Positions 28,301-35,894 of a DNA stretch of 64,000 bases are shown in pieces; the first letter of the stretch is position 1; each line of letters opens with the position of its first letter. The stretch lies in assembly GCF_000802385.1 (NCBI RefSeq), contig NZ_JTDN01000002.1:620001-684000 (forward strand), given 5' to 3'. The stretch comes from Croceibacterium mercuriale (GTDB lineage: Bacteria > Pseudomonadota > Alphaproteobacteria > Sphingomonadales > Sphingomonadaceae). The translations under genes were made by a program, and so were the position numbers. Below the pieces are notes generated by a model. That model had not been told where the DNA came from and did not search any database. It saw only the letters and a program-made list of their open reading frames with translations.

Positions 28301-29007
28301 CCACAGGACGGCCGATCAACGTGACTTCGACCCTCCGCCCGTTCGCCGGCAGCACCCAGATCGATCCGGGCACCGGCCTGCCGCTGTCGGACTTCACATT
28401 CACCATCCCGACCTATGCCGATGGTCCGGGTTATTCGCGCGACGTGCTGGAGTTCCAGGCCAAGACTGCCTTCACCTTCCTGCCGTGGTTCCTGCGTTAT
28501 ACCGGCGCGGATGCGAACATCTCGATCCTGTCGACGGCCGTCACCAGCGGCCAGCAGGACCCGCTGTCGGGCGACATCATGGGGGTGCCGGGCGAGTCCA
28601 AGTACACCACCAACGTCTCGCTGTGGTATGATGACCGCAAGCTGCAGCTGCGCGTCACCTACCAGGACCGGACCGAGGCCTTCCAGTGCATCACCCCGTG
28701 CGGCGGCACGGCCAATGCGTTCAACTATCCGGGTGAGCAGTGGACCAATGTCCGCCTGGCGGGGCCCGGCTACAATCCCGGCCGGCCGTTCTTCCGGAAC
28801 GGCACGACCTTCATCGATGCCAAGATCGCCTACAACTTCAACGAGCGGTTCCAGATCTATGCGGAGGCTCGCAACCTGACGCGGGAAGCGCAGATCGAAG
28901 GCTCCGGCGAGTATGACCGCTTCGCCGACGGGACGGAGCGGGTGTACAAGCTGCGCTACGGCGGCCGTCGCCTGATGGGCGGTGTGCGCTTCACCTTTGG
29001 CAGCTGA
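25309..29007 (+). CDS. Large TonB-dependent receptor
   Basis: A 1232-aa outer-membrane transporter. Signal peptide (about 1-33, ending QALAQ), TonB-box-like DEIIVSG, plug with LVADDIGSFPDRNVNEAISRIPGVALDRNEFGEG, IAIRGNGPDLTRVELDGVGVQ, VVKGSTADMTEGSIGGTVQIKTR, then a barrel with very long extracellular loops carrying paired Cys residues (for example CLREC and CITPC), ending MGGVRFTFGS. The size suits import of a bulky oligosaccharide. It lies between the hexuronate operon and the pectin-side-chain enzymes, so a pectic oligomer is the likely cargo (inference). GGGGAGAG precedes the ATG. A strong terminator follows, so it is probably monocistronic and controlled by the site at 25130. Confidence 0.93.
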   Translation: MRGVELRRVAQVTASWAVLGLALASGSGQALAQAAPGTEAGAPVITGSSRQDVDPAPDTVADATPGDEIIVSGARESQQSANARKRNARTATDSLVADDIGSFPDRNVNEAISRIPGVALDRNEFGEGAGIAIRGNGPDLTRVELDGVGVQSTTGLALGAPRGADLRELPAELVKSIDVVKGSTADMTEGSIGGTVQIKTRSGLDFDDFFITARAGVTQNSLGKDWTPDFSGVVADKFFDDRFGVILSGTYSKIQNNGHNFENVQSGNQGYARVYDFDQSPEKTFEYNLDTLGTDAADVRFANSTFTPRTLLETMIAAGSKDACLTALPFLATSASAALKNQRNLEQRSCLNQWADETPSLIRQFVNTQTEERYSIDGRIDFEITPDWTVFAKGTIANRTADDQQRTRNLVNLFSENVGGTFNVNTATNPGRRTVSPFAPEGYFLFDPLYSPRTFQGTGTPTPPLAQVTGVVLNARPDSIVVDDLHNVTGFTLTNNSVGIDQIDNTITNKSDYVQAGTNYYGETWEVEAFVGMTNASSSRFDKRFSRSYQYGDATLALQENGLWDIQLPDNFDDTNPANFVQLNPVPCVNNSTVAPPNCIAQTAVAAGEFNPATPAYTQAQLPLVTPSFGLQYSPRAGEASEKIAKLDVSYKVNDEIPFFTRFKAGAMYRRNDTQSWGNGGYTVASAVGTFGQAGYIPAVVVPRAIVRGSLRACQPTATSTVGCNYGFVPSTNPAFGREGVDTLTPDQLRQLFMDTLEESDSDYFGDLPNRGNLPGNWQGIKVAELFEQLGNNQFMNFDCLRECTGSDGQVYAQPTTLTQETIKNVYAMFDFELDQLPLGLVLNGNVGIRGVMRDVKGTGFQTLQSITITPSYNPAVPNAPGGTVTRSFSQNTTLTGKTNNWLPSFNVNLWAFDETVVLRAYGAKTVALPSPGLLVASGNCIIDQRDVLDGDGELGCTGRVGNPNLSPFEAWSYNASLEWYPNSDTLLSATFGRLDVTTGRPINVTSTLRPFAGSTQIDPGTGLPLSDFTFTIPTYADGPGYSRDVLEFQAKTAFTFLPWFLRYTGADANISILSTAVTSGQQDPLSGDIMGVPGESKYTTNVSLWYDDRKLQLRVTYQDRTEAFQCITPCGGTANAFNYPGEQWTNVRLAGPGYNPGRPFFRNGTTFIDAKIAYNFNERFQIYAEARNLTREAQIEGSGEYDRFADGTERVYKLRYGGRRLMGGVRFTFGS

Positions 29008-29031
29008 TCGCCAGCTGATCGCGTGAACCAG

Positions 29032-29067
29032 GGGGCGCCTTCCGGCAGCGGAGGGCGCCCCTTCCTT
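29032..29067 (+). terminator. Intrinsic terminator after the second TonB receptor
   Basis: A 13-bp stem (29032-29044 with 29049-29061, one G-T pair), GCAG tetraloop, then a pyrimidine/T-rich tail TTCCTT. It lies 24 bases after the receptor stop. A short direct repeat (AGCTGATCGC twice) sits between the stop and the stem. Confidence 0.8.
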
Positions 29068-29097
29068 ATCGGCCATCACCCCGTTACCGGAACGCCC

Positions 29098-29550
29098 ATG
29101 CGCATCGCCCTGTTCGAACCGGAGATTGCCGGCAATGTCGGCGCCGTGCTGCGCCTGTGTGCCTGCATGGGCGCGGGCGTGGACCTGATCGAGCCGCTGG
29201 GCTTCCAGTGGAACGATCGCCGTGTGCGCCGCACCGCGATGGATTACATCGACCACGTGGCGGTGACGCGCCATGCCGACTTCGCCGCCTTCCGCGCGAC
29301 GATCGGGCCTGCACGCCTGGTGCTGTTCACCACCAGGGCCGCGCACTCGGCCTACGAATTCACCTATCGCGCCGATGACGTGCTGCTGTTCGGCAAGGAA
29401 AGCGCCGGGGTGCCTGCCGCGATCGCGGATGCCTGCGATGCGCGGGTGCGCATACCCATGCGGCCGCAGGTGCGGTCCATGAATCTCGCCACCTCCGCCG
29501 CGCTGGCGCTGGGCGAGGGGCTGCGCCAGACTGCCACCCTGCCCCAGTGA
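29098..29550 (+). CDS. trmL: tRNA (cytidine(34)-2'-O)-methyltransferase
   Basis: A SPOUT-family methyltransferase of 150 aa that modifies the wobble base of leucine tRNAs. Motifs: ALFEPEIAGNVGAVLRLCACMG at the start, VDLIEPLGF, VLLFGKESAGVP (motif 2) and RIPMRPQVRSMNLATSAALALGE (motif 3), the knot that binds S-adenosylmethionine. The ATG at 29098 was chosen because the conserved fold starts there; an upstream ATG at 29023 would run through the terminator. It is a housekeeping gene embedded in a catabolic region and overlaps or abuts the next gene, with which it may share a transcript. Confidence 0.93.
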   Translation: MRIALFEPEIAGNVGAVLRLCACMGAGVDLIEPLGFQWNDRRVRRTAMDYIDHVAVTRHADFAAFRATIGPARLVLFTTRAAHSAYEFTYRADDVLLFGKESAGVPAAIADACDARVRIPMRPQVRSMNLATSAALALGEGLRQTATLPQ

Positions 29551-29564
29551 CCGAAGGATATGCC

Positions 29565-30536
29565 ATGATCACCCTGTCCCGCCGCGCGGCCGCCGCCGGC
29601 CTGCTCGGCACCGCCATGCTGGCGGGCGCCGGCTGCGCCCATGCGCCGCGCGTCGCTGCGCCGGGTGACGGCTTCGTGTTCAGCTATTTCACCGGGGGCC
29701 GGGGCGAGGCGGCGGGGCTGCGGCTGGCGACCAGCCCCGACGGGCTGACCTGGCGGCCGGTGCGCGATGGCGCGGTGCTGCTGGTGCCGGAGGTCGGCGA
29801 GAGCAAGCTGATGCGCGACCCGTTCCTGCTGCGCGGGCCGGACGCGGGCGATCCGTGGCACCTGCTGTGGACCACCGCGTGGGAGGGGGTGACGCTGGGG
29901 CACGCGACCAGCCACGACCTCCTCACCTGGTCACCGCAGGCCGCGATCCCGGTGATGGCGGGCGTGCCCGGCATGCGCAATGTCTGGGCGCCGGAGATGA
30001 TCTGGGATGCGGTTGGCCAGCAGTTCGTGCTGTTCTGGTCCAGCACCGTGACAGGCCGCTTTCCGGAAACGGCGGGCACATCCGAAGATGCCTACAACCA
30101 CCGGCTGTATTACGCGACCACGCGCGACTTCCGGCAGATGTCTGCCCCGCAGGTGCTGCTCGATCCGGGCTTCAGCGTCATCGATGGCACCTTTGTCGAG
30201 CATCCGACGCTGGGCCTGCACCTGATCGTCAAGGACGAGACCCTGGTGCCCGAGAAGAAGCATCTGCGCATCGCCCGCGCGCAATCACCGACCGGCCCGT
30301 TCGGCGAACTGTCGCCGCCATTCTCGCCCGGCTGGGTGGAAGGGCCGACGACGGTGCAGGTCGGCGAGTGGACCTACGTCATATACGACCGGTATCGCGA
30401 AGGCAGCTGGGGCGCGGCCCGCTCGCGCGATCTGGTGCAGTGGGAGGATGCCGGCGCTGCCATCACCATGCCGCCGGGCGCCCGTCACGGCACGATCGTG
30501 CCGGCCCCCGCCGCGCTGATCGCGGGGCTCGGCTGA
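29565..30536 (+). CDS. GH43-like beta-propeller glycosidase, predicted lipoprotein
   Basis: A 323-aa protein with a lipobox (LAGAGC, Cys at about residue 24) and Tat-like SRRAAAAG. Five-bladed propeller features: LMRDPFLLRG, WHLLWTTAWEGVTLGHATS, WAPEMIWD, VIDGTFVEHPTLGLHLIVKDE and GWVEGPTTVQVGEWTYVIYD. These suit the GH43/GH32 superfamily and an arabinose- or xylose-releasing role, but the subfamily is unassigned. The start was set at the ATG 29565 with GAAGGA upstream; a GTG at 29547 overlapping the trmL stop is the alternative. It precedes the GH127 gene by 60 bases. Confidence 0.78.
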   Translation: MITLSRRAAAAGLLGTAMLAGAGCAHAPRVAAPGDGFVFSYFTGGRGEAAGLRLATSPDGLTWRPVRDGAVLLVPEVGESKLMRDPFLLRGPDAGDPWHLLWTTAWEGVTLGHATSHDLLTWSPQAAIPVMAGVPGMRNVWAPEMIWDAVGQQFVLFWSSTVTGRFPETAGTSEDAYNHRLYYATTRDFRQMSAPQVLLDPGFSVIDGTFVEHPTLGLHLIVKDETLVPEKKHLRIARAQSPTGPFGELSPPFSPGWVEGPTTVQVGEWTYVIYDRYREGSWGAARSRDLVQWEDAGAAITMPPGARHGTIVPAPAALIAGLG

Positions 30537-30596
30537 CACTTCGCAAAATGGCGGATCGCTGGTAAAGTCCGACAAAAGGACTGTGAGAGGTTTGCC

Positions 30597-32942
30597 ATGT
30601 TGATCACCCGCCGCGTGCTGCTGGGCAGCGCCAGCATCCTTGCCGTCTCGCTGTCCGCCGGCGGCGCGCTGGCGCAGATCGCCGCCTCGGCGCAGCGCCG
30701 GGTGGAACCGGTGCCGCTGCGCCATGTACGGCTGCGGCCCTCGCTGTTTGCCGACTCCCTTGCCGCCAATCGCGACTACCTGCTGGCGCTCGATCCCGAA
30801 CGGCTGCTGCACAACTTCTACCGCTCGGCCAACCTGCCGGCGCCGCAGCCGGTCTATGGCGGGTGGGAGGCGATGGGCATTGCCGGCCACTCGCTGGGCC
30901 ACTGGCTGACGGGTTGCGCGCTGATCGTGGCCGGCAGCGATGATGCACAGATCGCAGGCCGGCTGGACCATGCGCTGGCGGAGATGGCGCGCATCCAGGC
31001 GGCGCATGGCGACGGCTATCTCGGCGGCACCACCGTGGAGCGCGATGGCGAGACGGTCGACGGCAAGGTGGTGTTCGAGGAGGTACGCCGCGGTGACATC
31101 CGCAGCGGCGGGTTCGACCTCAATGGCGGCTGGGTGCCGCTGTACACCTGGCACAAGGTCCATGCCGGCCTCCTGGACGCCCACATGCTGGCCGGCAATC
31201 CACGTGCCATGCCGATCATGCTCGGTCTGGCCACCTATCTGGCCGACGTGCTGGAGCCGCTGACGGACGCGCAGCTGCAGCGCGTGCTGCATGCCGAACA
31301 TGGCGGCCTGAACGAGACCTATGCCGAAACCTACGCTCTGACCGGTGATCCGCGCTGGCTGCGCCTGGCCGAACGCATCCGGCACAAGGCGGTGCTCGAC
31401 CCGCTGACCGCGCAGACGGACAGGCTGGCCGGGCTGCATGCCAACACGCAGATCCCCAAGGTGATCGGCCTCGCCCGCCTGCACGAGCTGACCGGCGACC
31501 CGGCGCATGCGGCGACCGTGCGCTTCTTCCACCAGACGGTCACCGGCCATCACACCTATGTGATCGGCGGCAATTCCGAACGCGAGCATTTCGGCGAGCC
31601 GGACCGCCTGTCCACCCGCATCACCGAGGCGACCTGCGAGGCGTGCAACAGCTACAACATGATGAAGCTGACGCGGCACCTGTACAGCTGGCAGCCGGAG
31701 GCACGCTGGTTCGACTATTACGAGCGGGTGCAGCTGAACCACATCATGGCGCACCAGCGGCCCAGCGACGGGCGCTTCGTCTATTTCATGCCGCTCGCCG
31801 CCGGGGCGCGGCGGGTTTATTCCAGCCCGGAGGACAGCTTCTGGTGCTGTGTCGGCTCCGGCATGGAAAGCCACGCCAAGCATGGCGATTCCATCTGGTG
31901 GGCGGATGAGGACACGCTGTACCTGAACCTGTTCATCCCGTCGGAGCTGGACTGGGCGGAGCGCAACCTGGCGGTGACGCTCGACACCGCCATGCCGCTG
32001 GACGGTAGCGCCACGCTGACCGTGCGCCGTGCACCGCGCACGACCCACGCCATCGCGGTGCGCCTGCCCGGCTGGGCCGAAGGTGCGGCCCTGACCCTGA
32101 ACGGGGAGCCGGCATCCTTCGCCACCCGCAACGGCTATGCCGTGCTGCAGCGCCGCTGGCGTGCCGGCGACACGATCGGCGTGACCCTGCCGATGACGTT
32201 GCAGGCGGAACCGACGCCCGACGATCCGGCGACCGTGGCCTTCACACACGGGCCGCTGGTGCTGGCGGCCGACCTGGGGTCGGCGGATGAGCAGTTCGGC
32301 GGGATCGGCCCCGCACTGATCGCCACCGGCGCGGCCACCACCGCGCTGGCGGCGGACGGCGCGGGCCGCTTTCGGGCGGCTGGCGCATTGGGCGAGGAGC
32401 TGCGGCTACTGCCCTTCTTCAACCAGTATGATCGCCGCGCCGCGGTCTACTTCCGGACCTTCACGCCGGACGGCTGGGCGGCAGCGCGCGAGGAATATGT
32501 CCAGGCGGCTGAGGCGTCGCAGGCGCTGGCCCGGCGCACGGTGGACGTGCTGTATCTGGGCGAGATGCAGCCGGAGCGGGACCATCAGTTCGCTTCCGAC
32601 CGGAGCGAGGTGGTGAACTGGAGCGGCCGTTCGGCCCGGCGCCTGCGACCGGGCGAGTCGTTGCAGGTGCTGCTGGCACGGCGCCCCGGCCCCGCGATCC
32701 TGCGGCTGATGGTGGCGAAGGGTGACGTCGACCGGCGCATGATCGTGAGCGTCGACGGGCAGGAACTGGCAACCGGCACCGCCCCTGGCGTGACCGTCGG
32801 CAATCTGGCGGCGGTGGACTACATCATCCCGTCCGCCGGGGAGCAGGGCCGCGATCATGCAGAGGTGCAGGTCACCGCCGACAAGGAGGATGCGGTGGTC
32901 TACGAGATGCGGATGATGGCGCCGGAGGCGGCCAGCACCTGA
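30597..32942 (+). CDS. GH127/GH146-type beta-L-arabinofuranosidase
   Basis: A 781-aa exported enzyme that removes beta-L-arabinofuranose, a sugar of pectic arabinan branches, RG-II and plant glycoproteins. Signal peptide with TRRVLLGSASIL. The (alpha/alpha)6 barrel carries YGGWEAMGIAGHSLGHW, the zinc-ligand pair Glu348-Ala-Cys350 in TCEACNSYNMMK, and Cys417-Cys418 in FWCCVGSGMESHAK; the first of these cysteines is the nucleophile in characterised GH127 enzymes. Beta-sandwich domains and a C-terminal DUF4986-like module complete it. All metal and catalytic residues are present. GAGAGG precedes the ATG. The transcript probably ends at the inverted repeat 32954-32991. Confidence 0.9.
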   Translation: MLITRRVLLGSASILAVSLSAGGALAQIAASAQRRVEPVPLRHVRLRPSLFADSLAANRDYLLALDPERLLHNFYRSANLPAPQPVYGGWEAMGIAGHSLGHWLTGCALIVAGSDDAQIAGRLDHALAEMARIQAAHGDGYLGGTTVERDGETVDGKVVFEEVRRGDIRSGGFDLNGGWVPLYTWHKVHAGLLDAHMLAGNPRAMPIMLGLATYLADVLEPLTDAQLQRVLHAEHGGLNETYAETYALTGDPRWLRLAERIRHKAVLDPLTAQTDRLAGLHANTQIPKVIGLARLHELTGDPAHAATVRFFHQTVTGHHTYVIGGNSEREHFGEPDRLSTRITEATCEACNSYNMMKLTRHLYSWQPEARWFDYYERVQLNHIMAHQRPSDGRFVYFMPLAAGARRVYSSPEDSFWCCVGSGMESHAKHGDSIWWADEDTLYLNLFIPSELDWAERNLAVTLDTAMPLDGSATLTVRRAPRTTHAIAVRLPGWAEGAALTLNGEPASFATRNGYAVLQRRWRAGDTIGVTLPMTLQAEPTPDDPATVAFTHGPLVLAADLGSADEQFGGIGPALIATGAATTALAADGAGRFRAAGALGEELRLLPFFNQYDRRAAVYFRTFTPDGWAAAREEYVQAAEASQALARRTVDVLYLGEMQPERDHQFASDRSEVVNWSGRSARRLRPGESLQVLLARRPGPAILRLMVAKGDVDRRMIVSVDGQELATGTAPGVTVGNLAAVDYIIPSAGEQGRDHAEVQVTADKEDAVVYEMRMMAPEAAST

Positions 32943-32953
32943 CATCGCCTTCC

Positions 32954-32991
32954 GTCATCGCGAGCGCGGCCGTCGGTGCGCTCGCGATGAC
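32954..32991. repeat. Palindromic repeat between convergent genes, bidirectional terminator candidate
   Basis: GTCATCGCGAGCG (32954-32966) and CGCTCGCGATGAC (32979-32991) are perfect 13-base arms around a 12-base loop. It lies between the ends of the GH127 and PL11 genes, where it can fold on either transcript. GTCAT(C/T)GCGAGCG-type palindromes are familiar as dispersed repeats in alphaproteobacterial genomes; whether this copy belongs to such a family needs a genome search. Confidence 0.65.
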
Positions 32992-33000
32992 GAGGCGGGA

Positions 33001-34983
33001 TTACTTCCCGGCCACCTTGCCGGCCAGGTCGAAGCCCGGATGCGGCGGCTGGTTGTAGGCGGTGTTCTGCCAGGCGACGGCTGCGCGATAGACCGGGTCG
33101 TGCATCAGCGTCACCAGCCGGTGCTCGGTGGAATAGGGCGTGGTGTAGATGCGCAGCGCCCGGCTGTCCTCTGTCCGCACGATCAGCTCCTCCCGCCAGT
33201 CGCCCAGGATGTCGGCCGACAGTGCGGGGTTCTTCTTGGTGCCGTTGCCGGAGGCGACGTCGGCCGGCTGCAGCAGGGTGCTTTCGCTTGCCGCCTGCCA
33301 GTCCCACTTGGTGATGACGGTGCCGTCCAGCAGCTCGCGGGTGGCGTCCCCGTCCCACCAGATCGCGAAGTTGGCGGCTCGCGGCTTGGCGGAACCGATC
33401 GCCTCCCCCTTGGCGTTGTACAGGCTCGGGCTGTTGCTGGCCCAGCTTTCCGCACCCGGATGGCGCGGGTCGATGTCGGCGGCGATGCCGCGGCCTGTAT
33501 CCTCCTGCGCCGGCGTGGACCACAGCACCTCGCCGGTGCGCGCATCCATCATGGCGGCACCGCGATTGCCGCTGGCGCGCATGTTCTCGTGCACGCCGAA
33601 CTTCTCCAGGCCCGGACGCGTGGGATCGAGGTCGGACACATGCATGGCGTCGCCATGGCCCATGCCGCTACTCCACAGCCCGGCGCCATTATCGTCCAGC
33701 GCCATGGCGCCATAGATGATCTCGTCCCGGCCATCGCCGTCGACATCGGCCACCGACAGCTGATGATTGCCCTGTCCGCCGAACCGTTCGTTGCCGGGCA
33801 CCGTGGAATCGAACAGCCAACGCTTCATCAACTGGCCATCACGGAAGTCGAAGGCCGCCACGGTGGTGCGCGTGTAGTAGCCGCGCGCCATGATTATGGA
33901 GGGCCGCTGCCCGTCCAGCCAGGCGACGCCCGCCAGCATCCGGTCCGACCGGTTGCCGTACTTGTCGCCCCACGTCGCCTCCGCCTGCTCGGGGGTGGGA
34001 TTGTCCGTTTCCGGATGCCGCCGCGGCTCGAACGGCACGCTGGCGAGCGCGCGCCCGGTCGGCCCGTCGAATACGGTGAGATATTCCGGGCCGGACAGGA
34101 TGCGCCCGGTGGTCCGCGCCACGCGGCTGCCGTCCGCCGCCGTTTCCGAGCCAGTGCGGTCGGCGCTGGCCACCGTGGCATCGCCGGCGCGCCAGTCGGC
34201 CGACGCATCGCCGATCACGGTGCCGGTGCCGTCCACCGTCCCGTCCGCGGTCTTGACCGCCAGCTCGGACCGGCCGTCCCCGTCGAAATCCGCCACCATG
34301 AACTGCGTGTAGTGCGCGCCCGAGCGGATGTTGCGGCCCAGGTCGATCCGCCACAGGCGGGTGCCGTCCAGCGTGTAGGCGTCCAGCAGCGTCGGCCCGG
34401 TATAGCCGCTCTGCGCATTGTCCTTCGCGTTGCTCGGGTACCACTTCACGATCAGCTCGTACCGGCCGTCCCCGTCCAGATCGCCGACCGAGGCGTCGTT
34501 GGCGGTGTAGGTGTAGGCTTCGCCGGTGGGCGTGGTGCCGCCGTCGGGCAGCTGCAGCGGTACGTTGAGGTAGCCCTCCGCCAGCACCGGCGCAGGCGCG
34601 CTCTGCTGCCCTTCGCGGCCGCCGGTGATTGCCGCCACGCTGTAGCGGGCGCCGGCGCCACCGGACCCGTCCACGAAGATCGTCGCGCCGGTCAGCGGCT
34701 GGGCCGTGATGCGCTGCCCGTCACGATAGATTGCGAAAGCGGTGCCGGCAGGATCATCCGCCAGCAGCCGCCAGCTGACCAGTGTGCCGCCGCTCTGCGC
34801 CGGCACGGCAACCACGCCGCGATCCAGCCGCTCCAGCTGGCGGCCGTTCACCGCCAGCGTGCCGCCGGAGCCTGCGGCCGCCTGGCCTGTCGGGGTTGTT
34901 GCGCTGGCGAGTGGCGCCTGCATGCCGCAGCCGGCCAGCGCGATCGTGGCCGTGCAGGCCAGAAGTGTGAATGTGTGCCGCAA
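33001..34983 (-). CDS. Rhamnogalacturonan lyase, PL11
   Basis: Cleaves the rhamnose-galacturonate backbone of rhamnogalacturonan I by beta-elimination. It has 660 aa: lipoprotein signal (TFTLLACTATIALAGC), an N-terminal beta domain with RGVVAVPAQSGGTLVSWRLL, then an eight-bladed propeller with repeated calcium-binding DxDGDG loops (VGDLDGDGRYELIVKWYPSNAKDN, VADFDGDGRSELAVKTADGT, VADVDGDGRDEIIYGAMALDDNG), ending with DPVYRAAVAWQNTAYNQPPHPG, typical of PL11. The start was set at TTG 34983 because GGGAG lies eight bases upstream and the signal peptide begins there; the ATG at 35073 would be upstream of the promoter-like region. Probably anchored in the outer membrane. Confidence 0.93.
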   Translation of the reverse strand: MRHTFTLLACTATIALAGCGMQAPLASATTPTGQAAAGSGGTLAVNGRQLERLDRGVVAVPAQSGGTLVSWRLLADDPAGTAFAIYRDGQRITAQPLTGATIFVDGSGGAGARYSVAAITGGREGQQSAPAPVLAEGYLNVPLQLPDGGTTPTGEAYTYTANDASVGDLDGDGRYELIVKWYPSNAKDNAQSGYTGPTLLDAYTLDGTRLWRIDLGRNIRSGAHYTQFMVADFDGDGRSELAVKTADGTVDGTGTVIGDASADWRAGDATVASADRTGSETAADGSRVARTTGRILSGPEYLTVFDGPTGRALASVPFEPRRHPETDNPTPEQAEATWGDKYGNRSDRMLAGVAWLDGQRPSIIMARGYYTRTTVAAFDFRDGQLMKRWLFDSTVPGNERFGGQGNHQLSVADVDGDGRDEIIYGAMALDDNGAGLWSSGMGHGDAMHVSDLDPTRPGLEKFGVHENMRASGNRGAAMMDARTGEVLWSTPAQEDTGRGIAADIDPRHPGAESWASNSPSLYNAKGEAIGSAKPRAANFAIWWDGDATRELLDGTVITKWDWQAASESTLLQPADVASGNGTKKNPALSADILGDWREELIVRTEDSRALRIYTTPYSTEHRLVTLMHDPVYRAAVAWQNTAYNQPPHPGFDLAGKVAGK

Positions 34984-35035
34984 GATCGTATCTCCCTGTC
35001 GCCGGACTTGCCGCCCGTTCTGCGTCTTGCGGTAT

Positions 35036-35046
35036 TTGTCGTATAA
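35036..35046. promoter_or_regulatory. Near match to the TTGTnnnACAA motif upstream of PL11
   Basis: TTGTCGTATAA differs by one base from the motif found at 4258, 25132 and 35861. It lies 53 bases upstream of the PL11 start, in the 127-base gap that otherwise shows no gene. Confidence 0.3.
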
Positions 35047-35110
35047 GTAGCGGCATGACGCAACCCTTCCCACGATATGAAGGGCTGTCCCAATTGTCGC
35101 GAGTTGTAAC

Positions 35111-35815
35111 CTACAGACGCCAGACCGCGAAATCGCGGACTGCCAGATGGCTCCAGGTCGTGCGCAGGCCGAAATGGCCGCGAGTGTAGGGTGCGGGGTC
35201 GCGCATGGTGAAGACGGGCGCGCCGTCGCGCAGCACCGCGATGTGCGGGCCGTCTGCGATCAGGCGGATGCGGATCGGCTGGTTGGGCACGATCATGGCG
35301 GCGGGATCGGTCCGGTCATGTTCGGGCAGCAGCGGCCGGTCGCCGTCGCGCCCGACATAGCGGCGGAGGCGGGTGGTGGTGTTCCGGTTGCCGCCGATGC
35401 CGACATAATACATCCGCAGGCGATCGTAGTCGGTGAAGGCGCCGCTGCGCGGCACATCCAGCACATTGCCGGTGGCGGCGCGGGTGTCCGTGGCCATCCA
35501 GAACGCGTTGACGTCGCTGACCTGGTCGAGCGGTCCGCCTGCGCTGATCGCCGTCACCGTATAGTCGATCGCCACCGGTCCGCTCAGCTCGGGCCGGAAC
35601 CACAGGGTGATGCCGGCCGGTGCGGCGATGTCCAGCACGCCATCGGCGGCGCTGACCTGCGCGGGCTGCTCCGCCTCCACCAGCCATTGATCCAGCCCAT
35701 GGCGGAAGTCGTCGCTGTGCAGCAGCACAGGATCGCGCCTGCCATGCACGCAGCCACCGGCCAGCAGCGTCGCGCCTATGCCGGCAAGCACCCGCCGCCG
35801 CCCGATCTCGCCCAT
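35111..35815 (-). CDS. DUF6250-like lipoprotein associated with rhamnogalacturonan degradation
   Basis: A 234-aa protein with a Tat-like lipoprotein signal (GRRRVLAGIGATLLAGGC). The rest is a single beta-sandwich of concanavalin type: DDFRHGLDQWLVEAEQ, GITLWFRPELSGPVAIDYTVTAI, DVNAFWMATD, YYVGIGGNRNTTTRLRRY, PIRIRLIADGPHIAVLRDG and GHFGLRTTWSHLAVRDFAVWRL. It resembles the DUF6250 domain often seen with or fused to rhamnogalacturonan lyases; catalytic activity is unproven and it may bind the polymer. The ATG at 35815 starts the signal. It lies upstream of PL11 on the same strand (127-base gap) and is divergent from the acetylesterase. Confidence 0.75.
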   Translation of the reverse strand: MGEIGRRRVLAGIGATLLAGGCVHGRRDPVLLHSDDFRHGLDQWLVEAEQPAQVSAADGVLDIAAPAGITLWFRPELSGPVAIDYTVTAISAGGPLDQVSDVNAFWMATDTRAATGNVLDVPRSGAFTDYDRLRMYYVGIGGNRNTTTRLRRYVGRDGDRPLLPEHDRTDPAAMIVPNQPIRIRLIADGPHIAVLRDGAPVFTMRDPAPYTRGHFGLRTTWSHLAVRDFAVWRL

Positions 35816-35860
35816 GGTCCTGATCCCTTTAAGGCCGTGACAATCCCGGCCTGTCGTGCA

Positions 35861-35871
35861 TTGTGGAACAA
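35861..35871. promoter_or_regulatory. GntR/FadR-type operator candidate TTGTGGAACAA
   Basis: A perfect TTGTnnnACAA copy in the 79-base gap between the divergent DUF6250-like gene and the acetylesterase gene, 23 bases before the latter's ATG. It could control both directions. Confidence 0.5.
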
Positions 35872-35894
35872 ACATTCAGAATGTGGAGGATTGG

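Noticed and set aside
20650-30560. CAAAATGGCGG shared at about 20659 and 30544
   Set aside because: An 11-base match without symmetry, in different contexts; likely coincidence.
34984-35073. ATG start of PL11 at 35073
   Set aside because: It would place 30 non-signal residues before the lipoprotein signal; the TTG at 34983 has a ribosome site and starts the signal.
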